64,000 bases of DNA from Chelydra serpentina (taxonomy: Eukaryota > Chordata > Testudines > Chelydridae). The notes beneath the pieces were generated by a model. It did not search any database, was not told where the DNA came from, and saw only the letters and a list, made by a program, of their open reading frames with translations. A program made the position numbers and the translations under genes. Shown here one piece after another: positions 55,901-64,000 of the stretch (positions are counted from its first letter, which is position 1; every line of letters starts with the position of its first letter). The stretch spans positions 1,426,001-1,490,000 of the forward strand of contig JBAIAC010000021.1 of the NCBI GenBank assembly GCA_037349315.1, given 5' to 3'.

Positions 55901-57497
55901 CCCTCAGAGACCCCTAGTGCCCCTCCCTGGGGAGAGCGCCCCCTGCTGGGAACATCCCCACCCCCTGCACTCAGCCCTCAGAGACCCCTAGTGCCCCCCC
56001 CTGGGGAGAGCACCCCCTGCTGGGGAACATCCCCACCCCCTGCACTCAGCCCTCAGGGACCCCTAGTGCCTCCCCCTGGGGAGAGCGCCCCCTGCTGGGA
56101 ACATCCCCACCCCCTGCACTCAACCCTCAGAGACCCCTAGTGCCCCTCCCTGGGGAGAGCGCCCCCTGCTGGGAACATCCCCACCCCCTGCACTCAGCCC
56201 TCAGGGACCCCTAGTGCCCCCCCCCGGGGAGAGCGCCACCTGCTGGGGAACATCCCCACCCCCTGCACTCAGCCCTCAGGGACCCCTAGTGCCTCCCCCT
56301 GGGGAGAGCGCCCCCTGCTGGGAACATCCCCACTCCCTGCACTCAACCCTCAGAGACCCCTAGTGCCCCTCCCTGGGGAGAGCGCCCCCTGCTGGGAACA
56401 TCCCCACCCCCTGCACTCAACCCTCAAGGACCCCTAGTTCCCCTCCCCGGGGAGAGCGCCCCCTGCTGGGGAACATCCTCACCCCCTGCACTCAGCCCTC
56501 AGGGACCCCTAGTGCCCCTCCCTGGGGAGAGCGCCCTCTGCTGGGAACATCCCCACTCCCTGCACTCAACCCTCAAGGACCCCTAGTTCCCCTCCCTGGG
56601 GAGAGCACCCCCTGCTGGGGAACATCCTCACCCCCTGCACTCAGCCCTTAGAGACCCCTAGTGCCCCCCCCCCGGGGAGAGCGCCCCCTGCTGGGAACAT
56701 CCCCACCCCCTGCACTCAACCCTCAAGGACCCCTAGTTCCCCTCCCTGGGGAGAGCACCCCCTGCTGGGGAACATCCCCACCCCCTGCACTCAGCCTTCA
56801 GGGACCCCTAGTGCCCCACCCTGGGAAGAGCACCCCCTGCTGGGGAACATCTCCACCCCCTGCACTCAGCCTTCAGGGACCCCTAGTGCCCCCCCCTGGG
56901 GAGAGCGCCCCCTGCTGGGAACATCCCCACCCCCTGCACTCAGCCTTCAGGGACCCCTAGTGCCCCCCCCTGGGGAGAGCACCCCTTGCTGGGGAGCATC
57001 CCCACCCCCTGCACTCAGCCTTCAGGGACCACCTAGTGCCCCCCCCTGGGGAGAGCGCCCCCTGCTGGGAACATCCCCACCCCCTGCACTCAGCCTTCAG
57101 GGACCCCTAGTGCCCCCCCCTGGGGAGAGCACCCCTTGCTGGGGAGCATCCCCACCCCCTGCACTCCCAGTCCTGGTCCTACCCCCTGTAGGGCCCCGTG
57201 CCCGGGGAAGAGCACCCCGTGCTGTGGAGACCCCACCCACCATGCTCTCAGCACTGGGGTCTTCCCCATTGGCCCCTGCCCTGGGGAGATCGGAGAGACA
57301 CCCCCACCCACTGCATTTCCAGCCCTGGGGTGTCCCCTAGTGCCCCCTGGTGGGGAAACACACACACCATCCCCTGGCCCTGGGCTGGTCTGTCTCTTGC
57401 AGGGCTGGTCTCGGCGGGCTGGGTCACGGATCGGAACCTGCTTGGAGCAGAGGAGTGGCGTCTGGATTGGACCCCCAAGGACAAGAAAGTCCTGTAG
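46930..57497 (+). CDS. RUSF1: RUSF1 (C16orf58), RUS family / DUF647 protein
   Basis: Vertebrate member of the ROOT UVB SENSITIVE (DUF647) family, predicted membrane protein; molecular function in animals unclear. Fourteen coding exons splice in frame to 448 residues (human about 468): 46930-47079, 47515-47592, 47994-48108, 50314-50359, 50455-50487, 51080-51185, 52079-52180, 52369-52439, 52666-52850, 53095-53152, 53421-53491, 54193-54351, 54466-54543 and 57403-57497 (TAG 57495-57497). Conserved words are SVFLPQGYPESVSQDYLSYQ, FASSITGALATQAVLKGVGV, SKLDCDAKQWRLFADGLND, GGATRAALTMHQARR.NMADVSAKD, LHLYANYRAVRAVCMETLN and the C-terminus WTPKDKKVL. A hydrophobic segment NLAGLLVSLLLIPLV is a likely membrane helix. 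ATG 46930 follows an untranslated exon start at 46916. Introns carry an old CR1, a 56-bp array and a 2.6-kb CTCF-like array. Confident assignment. Confidence 0.96.
48190..50130 (+). mobile_element. Old CR1 LINE in RUSF1 intron 3
   Basis: Degraded plus-strand copy. Recognisable parts are SCRELIKEAKRHKEKSMA-type pre-RT sequence near 48.32 kb and the RT word GVPQRSVSGPLLFNICIHDL near 49.2 kb. The C-terminal region lies at 49.5-50.0 kb and the 3' UTR ends near 50130 ('cccttctggccttggaatca'). Many stops and frameshifts. Confidence 0.85.
50585..51050. repeat. Degenerate TGACCT-rich repeat in RUSF1 intron 5
   Basis: The words TGACCTTTGACC, TGACCTCTGAAC and TGACCTTTGCCCTCTGACC recur roughly every 40-55 bp. 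One perfect direct repeat of TGACCT with one spacer base (DR1) lies at 50835-50847. Periodicity is loose, so this is an aged tandem repeat. Confidence 0.65.
51186..51440. repeat. Degenerate 'ggttggcat' repeat
   Basis: Irregular units with 'ggggttggcatgagggg' style text follow directly after the donor of the exon 51080-51185. The rest of this intron to 51.85 kb is AT-richer without recognised content. Confidence 0.55.
51855..52040 (+). mobile_element. CR1-family 3' end in RUSF1 intron
   Basis: Contains 'gagagatcacttgatcatta', 'ggctggatggacctttggtc' and 'tgacccagtacggccgttct', the reverse-complement counterpart of the element at 44.77 kb. Ends 36 bp before the acceptor of exon 52079-52180. Confidence 0.75.
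53510..54150. repeat. Minisatellite with higher-order duplication in RUSF1 intron 11
   Basis: About eleven units of 54-60 bp with the core 'gggaaatgggacccaggcgt' then 'ccggcacggcagcc'. A four-unit block from about 53689 is repeated almost exactly from about 53911, giving a higher-order period near 222 bp. The variant order (catagcagccgtagg, cacggcagccagagg, cacggcagccggagg) is kept in both blocks. Confidence 0.88.
54549..57230. repeat. 2.6-kb array of 74-bp units with CTCF-like cores, RUSF1 intron 13
   Basis: About 36 head-to-tail units begin about 15 bp inside the intron after exon 54466-54543. Each unit reads 'ctagtgcccctccctgggga', 'gagcgccccctgctgggaac' and 'atccccaccccctgcactca'. On the minus strand most units carry CCAGCAGGGGGCGCT or CCAGCAGGGGGTGCT. 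Spacing is 74 bp with few indels. A near-perfect related word CCACCAGGGGGCAC lies just after the array near 57340 (minus strand). Confidence 0.95.
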
Positions 57498-57674
57498 GCC
57501 GGCTGCCCCCCTCCCTAGCGTCGGTACCGACCCCAACGAGACCAAAACGTTCTGTGCCTTCACGGGCTCACCCCAGGGAGCTGACTGGGACCAGTGACTG
57601 AAGGGTGCGGATTCAATCCAGCTCCATTACAGACACTGTGAACTCAACGTGCTCTGCACCCCTGTACTGCTGGA

Positions 57675-57680
57675 AATAAA
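57675..57680 (+). promoter_or_regulatory. RUSF1: RUSF1 polyadenylation signal
   Basis: AATAAA about 180 bp after the RUSF1 stop codon. A tandem array starts about 40 bp further on. Confidence 0.8.
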
Positions 57681-57714
57681 GTTTTTATATATATACATAG
57701 ACATGGGGCTTTTC

Positions 57715-58975
57715 CCTGCGAGGGGGCACAGCTGAGATGCACCCAGCTCTTGGTTGAGGTGCAGGGCCTGTTTATACAGGGATCCCTCACCCAGCACTGA
57801 GATGCAGCCACCTCTGGTGCAGGGCTCAGGGCCTGTTTATACAGGGATCCCTCACCCAGCACTGAGATGCAGCCACCTCTGGTGCAGGGCGCAGGGCCTG
57901 TTTATACAGGGATCCCTCACCCAGCACTGAGATGCAGCCACCTCTGGTGCAGGGCGCAGGGCCTGTTTATACAGGGATCCCTCACCCAGCACTGAGATGC
58001 AGCCACCTCTGGTGCAGGGCGCAGGGCCTGTTTATACGGGGATCCCTCACCCAGCACTGAGATGCAGCCACCTCTGGCACAGGGCCTGTTTATACGGAGA
58101 TCCTTCACCCAGCACTGAGATGCAGCCACCTCTGGTGCAGGGCGCGGGGCCTGTTTATACAGGGATCCCTCACCCAGCACTGAGATGCAGCTACCTCTGG
58201 TGCAGGGCGTGGGGCCTGTTTATACAGGGATCCCTCACCCAGCACTGACAAGCAGCTACCTCTGGTGCAGGGCGCGGGGACTGTTTATACAGGGATCCCT
58301 CACCCAGCACTGACAAGCAGCTACCTCTGGTGCAGGGCGCGGGGACTGTTTATACGGGGATCCTTCACCCAGCGCTGAGATGCAGCCACTTCTGGTGCAG
58401 GGCTTGGGGACTGTTTATACGGGGATCCCTTGCCTGGCACTGAGATGCAGCTACCTCTGGTGCAGGGCGCGGGGACTGTTTATACGGGGATCCTTCACCC
58501 AGCGCTGAGATGCAGCCACCTCTGGTGCAGGGTGCGGGGACTGTTTATACGGGGATCCCTTGCCTGGCACTGGGATGCAGCTACCTCTGGTGCAGGGCGC
58601 AGGGACTGTTTATACGGGGATCCCTCACCCAGCACTGAGATGCAGCCACCTCTGGTGCAGGGCGCAGGGACTGTTTATACGGGGATCCTTCACCCAGCAC
58701 TGAGATGCAGCCACCTCTGGTGCAGGGCGCGGGGACTGTTTATACAGGGATCCTTCACCCAGCACTGAGATGCAGCCACCTCTGGTGCAGGGCGCGGGGA
58801 CTGTTTATACAGGGATCCCTCACCCAGCACTGAGATGCAGCCACCTCTGGTGCAGGGCTTGGGGACTGTTTATACGGGGATCCCTTGCCTGGCACTGAGA
58901 TGCAGCTACCTCTGGTGCAGGGCGCGGGGACTGTTTGTACAGGGATCCCTCGCCTGGGCTGAGATGCAGCCGTAT
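57715..58975. repeat. 65-bp minisatellite downstream of RUSF1
   Basis: About 19-20 units, mostly 65 bp (one 55-bp deletion unit), with 'gcctgtttatacagggatcc', 'ctcacccagcactgagatgc' and 'agccacctctggtgcagggc'. Sub-variants ('cttgcctggcactg', 'tatacgggg') alternate in the second half, suggesting block duplication. Confidence 0.93.
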
Positions 58976-59224
58976 CTGGGGCATAGTTCAGGCCCCTGCT
59001 GTTTGCAGTCCCACCGTGTGTGCGTGGCCAGGTGATGTCATAGTCCTGCTGTGTGGGGTGATGATGAGACCATAGGCTTGTGCGGTGCCAATTTCGTGAG
59101 GGAGGGCCTGGCCCCTCCGTGCAAGTCTTGTGAGTCATTGTGCACATGTCATGTGATGGCCATCGCTGAGCACTGGCGAGGTGGAAGAGACGGATCTGGG
59201 CCAGCAACATCCTTGCTGCCAGTG

Positions 59225-59693
59225 AGTGTGTCTGGGCTGGCTTCGCCGTGTGTGTGTGTGTGTGTGTGTGTTGATTTGTGTGTTGTCATTCTCTGTGTGA
59301 ATGTTATTCTCTGTACCCTTGTAGTGGGTGTGATTTTGTGTTAGTGTCATTCAGTGTTTTTCTCTGTGTGTGTTTGTGATTGTGTTAGTGTTCTCTGTGT
59401 GTGTGTGATTTTGTGTTTGTGTGAATGTTACCCTCTATTGTTGTAGTGTGTGCGATTGTGTGTTAGGAGTTTTCTCTGTACCCTTGTGTGTGTGATTGTA
59501 TGTCAGTGTGTGTGTGTGTCTTGTTCTGCATGCCCTTGTGTGTGTGATTGTGTGTCACTGTCCTTCTGTGTGCCATATTGTAGGAGGCTGCTGGGGGGGG
59601 TGTCTGTGTTGAGTTGTGGAGTGTTTGTGTGTGTGCGTATGCATGCACTGGCATCAGTAGATATCAGCTGTCTGAGAGTCGCTGTCCTGCTAT

Positions 59694-59728
<35 letters not shown>

Positions 59729-60670
59729 TATGTTGCGGGGTGTGGGTCATTGTGTCAAATGTGTGTGTTGTAGCTGTGCCAGTTGTATGTTCTACTGTCA
59801 GCGAGTGTGTGTGAGTTTTGTTTCCTGTGTGTATAAATAGCAGGGTGTGTCACTTAGGGCAGGTGTGTGTTATGTTATTAATGCATGTGGGGGGTGTCCT
59901 GTTCCGTGTGTGTGTGACCCAAAGGCCAGGAGTCACTCTCCCAGTCATTGTGCGTCAGTGTGTATGAGTATATTTGTGTGTGTTTCCTCTGTGTGTGTGT
60001 GTGAGTGGCTGTGTCTGTCTGTAGGTTTTCAGGAGTCACACCCCACTCTCAGCTGCTGTGTGTTATGTGTGTATATGTCTCTGTGTGTGTTACACTATGT
60101 TATAGTCTGTGTGTATATGACACTGTCTGCATGTGTGTGACATGTATGTTACACTGTGCTACACTGTGACACTGCATGTTACACACGACCCACAGTGTGT
60201 GTGAATTACACTGTGCATTTTGTGTTAATCTGTTAGTGTATCGTGTCTGTTAGTGTGTTACGCTGTTGTGCTCTCTATGTGTTATGCTGTATGTGTTGTT
60301 ATGCCCTGTGTATGTGTTAATTTTGTGTGTGCAACTGTTACTCTTTGTGTGTGTCTGTGTGTATCTTGGTGTGTGTGTGTTACACTGTGCTCTGTGTGTG
60401 ATGTCGTTACGCTTTCTGTGTTACACTGTTAGTGTGTTACACTGGTTTAAGCTCTCTTTGTGTGTTACACCCTATGTGTTTTACATTTGTATGTGCAACA
60501 CTTTTGCTGTGTCTCTATCAGAGTGTGTGTGTTATACTGCTATGCTCTGTGTGACACTGTGTGTTACGCTCTGTGTGTTACACTGTGCCTGTGCACAACA
60601 CTGTTATGCTTTGTATGTATGACACCGTGTCTGTGTGTTTGTGTTATGCTGTGTGCAACTCTGTGGGTGG
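59225..60670. repeat. TG-rich degenerate satellite upstream of PISD-like gene
   Basis: About 1.4 kb of TGTGTG runs with recurring 'gtgtgttacactgt' and 'gtgattgtgtgt' phrases. Mirror composition of the CA-rich repeat at 46.0-46.9 kb. No coding content believed; the Cys-rich open frames are composition artefacts. Confidence 0.85.
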
Positions 60671-60976
60671 TCTTGGGGAGTGGGCTAGCTCTGTCTTGGG
60701 GAGTGCTGTCTGGCCCCATGGCAGCCCCAAGCCTGGGTGCTGCTCTCCTGATGGGCGTGGGGGGCCCAGCCTGGCTTTGGGGGATGCCCCTGGGGCAGTG
60801 ATTCCCCTCTGCCCCAGGCTGGGATCATCCTAGGCGAAGGCAGGCTATGCAGAGCATCTCATAACTCTCAGGGGTGAGCTGCCCTCCCGGACGCCTGGGT
60901 CCCATTCCCTGTCCCAGTTTCTCCCCCAGGGGTGAGCCGTGGTGTGTGCTCACGGTGCTGTACATGTCCCTCCAGG

Positions 60977-63493
60977 ATGGCCATCCCCAGGCTCTCCCTG
61001 CGGCGCCATCTCCCCCGGATGCCTGGCCATGCCCTGTGGCTCCGCTCCTGGCAGATTCTCAAGCCCCTCACTGGCAAGGTCAGGGCATGGGGGGTAGAGA
61101 AGGGGCCAGCGAGGGGGAGGAGCTGGGGAGAAGTGGGGCAGAAGAAGGGATGGGAGGGATCTGGGGTGGGATGGGAGGAGTGGGGGGAGGGAGTCTATAG
61201 GGGGCGAGTGCCCCCTGCTGACTCCCCCCGCCCCCCGCAGGCCGTGTACCACCGCGCCCCCACCCGGCTGCTCTCGCGACTCTGGGGGGTGCTGACAGGG
61301 CTGGCGCTGCCCCGCTGGCTGCGGCGCCCCCTGCTGGCGCTCTACGTCTGGGCCTTCTCCGTCAACATGGCCGAGGCGGCTGAGGAAGATCTGAGCGGCT
61401 ACCGCAGCCTTGGGGAGCTCTTCCGGCGCCCGCTCAAGCCCTGGGTGCGTCCCATCGCACCCCATGACATGGTATGTCCTGGTCTGCCCCCCCCCCATTG
61501 CCCTTCCATAACATGGTATATCCCGCCGTGCTCCCCATTGCCCTCCCTTGACATGGTAGGTCCCTCCCATTGTTCTCCCATGGCATGGTATGGCCCCCCC
61601 TGCCACCCCATTGCCCTCCCATGCCACCCCATTGCCCTCCCATGTGATGGTATGTCCTGGTCTGTCTCCCCCCCCCCCCATTGCCATTCCATGGCATGGT
61701 ATATACCGCCGTGCCCCCCATTGCCCTCCCATGACATGGTATGTCCTGGTCTGTCCCTCCCATTGTTCTCCCATGGCATGATATGTTCCACCCTGCCCTC
61801 CCATGCCACTCCATTGCCCTCCCAAGAGATGGTATGCAATGTTCCCTCTAATTTTTGACAGTCCATGTGCGCAAAAAAATGTCTTCTGTGCAAATTTTTG
61901 ACAGGTTGTGTGCGCAAAAAAATTCTATGCAAATTTTTGTGCGCACAGTGTTTCACCGTGTGCGCGGAGTTTAGGATCTGCGTGCGTGTGCATACGCGCA
62001 CAGCTTAGAGGGAACAGTGATGGTATGTCTCGCCCGGCCCTTTAATTGCCTTCCCATGTCATGGCAGGTCCCACCCATCCCCCAGCAAAGCTCCTCATAG
62101 GATGGTATGTTCAATCCCACCCCTCCACGGTATGGTTACATTCCACTTCTGTACCCCCTACAATACAATAGGTCTCATTTTGTTCTCTCCCTGCAATGGC
62201 ATGGTATGTCCCACCCCCCCACACAAATTATGGTATGTTCCATCCCCTCCCCCCCCCCGCACATGGTATGTCTCATTCTCCCCTCCCCCATGTGCCCCAA
62301 ATCATGGGTCTTCCCTTCCCATGAAACCCCTTTGACATGGTATGTTCCGATGCCCACAGTGACAATACACATGCACGCTCCTCCCTTAGGCCAGGCTCAC
62401 CAGGGTCCCAGACATACCCGCCTGCCTTGGCCCGCATGTGTGCCCAGCAGTACCGTGAGCTGGCATTGGCCACAGCTCAACATGGCTGTGCCAGCGGCGG
62501 CACATGAGCCTCCCGCACATGCGAGACAAAAGCACGTTCCCCAGGGCTCCGGGCCTGGGAGCTTTCACAGCCTGGCTTTTCACGAGAGTTTTGCACTGTC
62601 TGTGCACGGGCCGGCATGTGCCCTCCCCAGAGCCCTGCCCCTGTCTTCCCCAGGGTGCTGCTCCCTGGGGATTGGGAGCTCCTCCATCTTTTCTCGGCCG
62701 GCACAGGTGTGAACGCCCTGGTCTGCCCTCGTGAATCCCCGTGCGAGGCCATCCCCACTTCTCCTCCTGTCCCGGCGGGTTGCAGGTCAGCCCTGCGGAC
62801 GGCTGCATCGTGCACCTGGGCCGGGTGCGGAGGAGCTGCCTGGAGCAGGTGAAGGGGGTGACGTACTCCCTGGAGAGCTTCCTCGGGCCCCAGGACTGGA
62901 GGGAAGATGGGGGTGAGCACGGGGTTGGGGGTGGGCTGATGTGGGGGGCTGGGCCCAGGATCCAATCCCGGGGAGAGGGTGGCTGGGATAGATCCCAGGG
63001 GCCAATCTGGGGTGTGTCCCCCCCAATCCAAGGCAGGTCCCGATTAACCCTTTGCTGTCCGTCTCTCTCCCCCAGGCCAGGGTCTCTTCCCATGGGGGCA
63101 CCGGCTCTATCAGTGCGTCATCTATCTGGCGCCGGGCGACTACCACCGTTTCCACTCGCCCACCGACTGGCACATCCAGCACCGCCGGCACTTCCCCGGT
63201 ACGGCACAGCCAACGGGGGCGGGGGAAGCAGGCTGGGGCGGCGGGGGACATGGACCCGGTTGTCACTCATGCTGGGGTCTCCTCTTCCCTCCCATCCGTC
63301 TGCCTGCCCTGCCCCGTGCCCGTCCGTGGCAGGCTCCCTGATGTCGGTGAGCCCGAGCGTGGTGCGCTGGATCCCGGGGCTGTTCTGCCACAACGAGCGG
63401 GTGGTGCTGAGCGGGGAGTGGGCCCACGGCTTCTTCTCCCTGACTGCCGTGGGGGCCACCAACGTGGGCTCCATCCGCATCTACTGCGACCAG
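60977..63493 (+). CDS. Phosphatidylserine decarboxylase-like (PISD paralog), 3' partial
   Basis: Homolog of mitochondrial phosphatidylserine decarboxylase, which converts phosphatidylserine to phosphatidylethanolamine at the inner membrane. Five in-frame exons are visible: 60977-61078, 61241-61471, 62786-62912, 63076-63198 and 63333-63493. The N-terminus [20 protein letters not shown] is Arg-rich and acid-free, as in a mitochondrial presequence. Family words are [56 protein letters not shown] (catalytic Asp), [27 protein letters not shown] (catalytic His) and [29 protein letters not shown]. The LGST autocleavage/pyruvoyl site lies beyond the window. An acceptor just before the ATG suggests an upstream untranslated exon. 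Differences from the PISD I remember (shorter leader, no 'TARKIHTAP' region, divergent exon 2) suggest a paralog, so no symbol is given; it could still be the sole turtle PISD. Confidence 0.88.
61472..62350 (+). repeat. Repeat derived from the PISD-like exon-2 donor
   Basis: The true junction reads CATGACATG/GTATGTCC (61463-61479). Degenerate copies of this word follow across the intron, for example near 61508, 61547, 61582, 61642, 61690, 61731, 61772, 61823, 62020, 62099, 62199, 62230, 62264 and 62336. They are separated by 'ccattgccctccc' text at roughly 40-bp steps. Several retain GTATGT. The phase becomes weak after 62.05 kb. Confidence 0.8.
61837..62019. mobile_element. 183-bp hAT-type MITE with perfect 8-bp target duplication
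   Basis: Inverted ends CAATGTTCCCTCTAA (left) and TTAGAGGGAACAGTG (right). It is flanked by ATGGTATG at 61829-61836 and again at 62020-62027. The target lies inside one copy of the donor-derived repeat, so the repeat pre-dates the insertion. Confidence 0.9.
62351..62785. other. Remainder of PISD-like intron 2
   Basis: No exon or repeat recognised. Ends in the acceptor TTGCAG at 62780-62785. Confidence 0.4.
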
Positions 63494-63539
63494 GTGGGGC
63501 TGGGGGCAGAGGGAGCTGGGAGCCCTGGAGAGGGGGGCA

Positions 63540-63970
63540 GCCCTCTGGTGTCCTGATGGGGTCCCTGGTGAGCGTGTGCGCTTGGGGGATTGCATGTGGG
63601 GGGGGCCCTGGTGAGTGTTCACACACTTGCATGAACAGATATGGGGGGGGGGGCCTGGTGAGCATGCGTGTGCTTGTGGAATCTCATGTGGGGAGGCCCG
63701 TGGGGAGCGCGCACACATTTGTGGGATCAGACAAGGGGGGGGCTTTGGTGAATGTGCGTGCACTTGTGCGATCGCACATGGGGGCTTCTGGTGAGCACAT
63801 GCATGCTCGCGGGATTGCACGTGTGGGGTCCCCCGGTGAGCACGTGCGCCCGTGGGATTACATGTAGGGGGGGGCCTGGTAAATGCATGCTCTGGTGGGA
63901 TTGCACGTGGGGGGGCACGCTAGTGAGCCCGTGCTCCCATGGGATCGCATGGGGGGGGGGGCAGTGAGTG
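63540..63970. repeat. Degenerate minisatellite in PISD-like intron 5
   Basis: Seven to eight units of about 55-60 bp carry 'ggcctggtgagcatgcgtgt' followed by 'gggattgcacgtggggg'. Units contain GTGAGC/GTGAGT words. Runs to the window end. Confidence 0.7.
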
Positions 63971-64000
63971 CACAGTTACGTGGTTCTTGCGAACCAGAGC

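Noticed and set aside
54549..57230. CRISPR array
   Set aside because: Regular spacing, but units are contiguous 74-bp repeats without unique spacers, in a vertebrate intron.
57715..58975. CTCF sites in the 65-bp array (CCAGAGGTGGCTG on minus strand)
   Set aside because: One base short of the CTCF core spacing, so only a partial match; not counted as a CTCF array.

Overview
The window looks like about 64 kb of a gene-dense, GC-rich, minisatellite-rich chromosome of a cryptodiran turtle, probably a microchromosome. The evidence is interspersed CR1 LINEs ending in repeated ATTCTATG-type tails, one tRNA-derived SINE (27.64-27.82 kb) whose 3' part is a CR1 tail (the tortoise/cryptodire Cry-type design), and several high-copy short DNA elements I recognise from turtle genomes. 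Gene content and order resemble human 16p11.2. The organism and chromosome type are inferences; the genes are read directly from spliced conceptual translation.

Layout, left to right: (1) 0-1.6 kb, a decayed Ty3/gypsy-like element with an inserted Penelope-like/turtle repeat. (2) 2.2-7.2 kb (+), the last seven coding exons of PHKG2, the liver/testis gamma subunit of phosphorylase kinase; its 5' exons lie outside the window. (3) 7.4-14.0 kb (-), complete nine-exon CFAP119 (CCDC189/C16orf93), tail-to-tail with PHKG2. (4) 14.1-14.45 kb, a CpG- and CCAAT-box-rich bidirectional promoter shared head-to-head by CFAP119 and RNF40. (5) 15.4-26.7 kb (+), complete RNF40 (BRE1B) with 19 coding exons and a C-terminal RING. 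(6) 26.7-34 kb, mostly old CR1 copies. (7) 32.2-37.6 kb and 40.4-42.4 kb (+), two related C2H2 zinc-finger genes (13 and 8 fingers) with KRAB-B-like leaders but no working KRAB-A box. (8) 45.6-57.7 kb (+), complete RUSF1 (C16orf58, DUF647) with 14 coding exons. (9) 60.9 kb to the end (+), the first five coding exons of a phosphatidylserine decarboxylase (PISD-like) gene, whose catalytic LGST region lies beyond the window.

The genes are ordinary vertebrate housekeeping, ciliary and transcription-factor genes, and I see no operon-like co-function. The unusual signal is in the introns and flanks. About 36 head-to-tail 74-bp units in RUSF1 intron 13 mostly carry a consensus-like CTCF core, and an eight-unit array beyond the second zinc-finger gene carries a similar core. 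Two minisatellites seem to have grown out of splice junctions: 17 extra copies of the RNF40 exon-15 acceptor plus its first codons, and many copies of the PISD-like exon-2 donor. There is also a nine-CCAAT promoter, a triple ZNF143-type promoter motif, and an intron carrying repeated ATATTCATGAG words.
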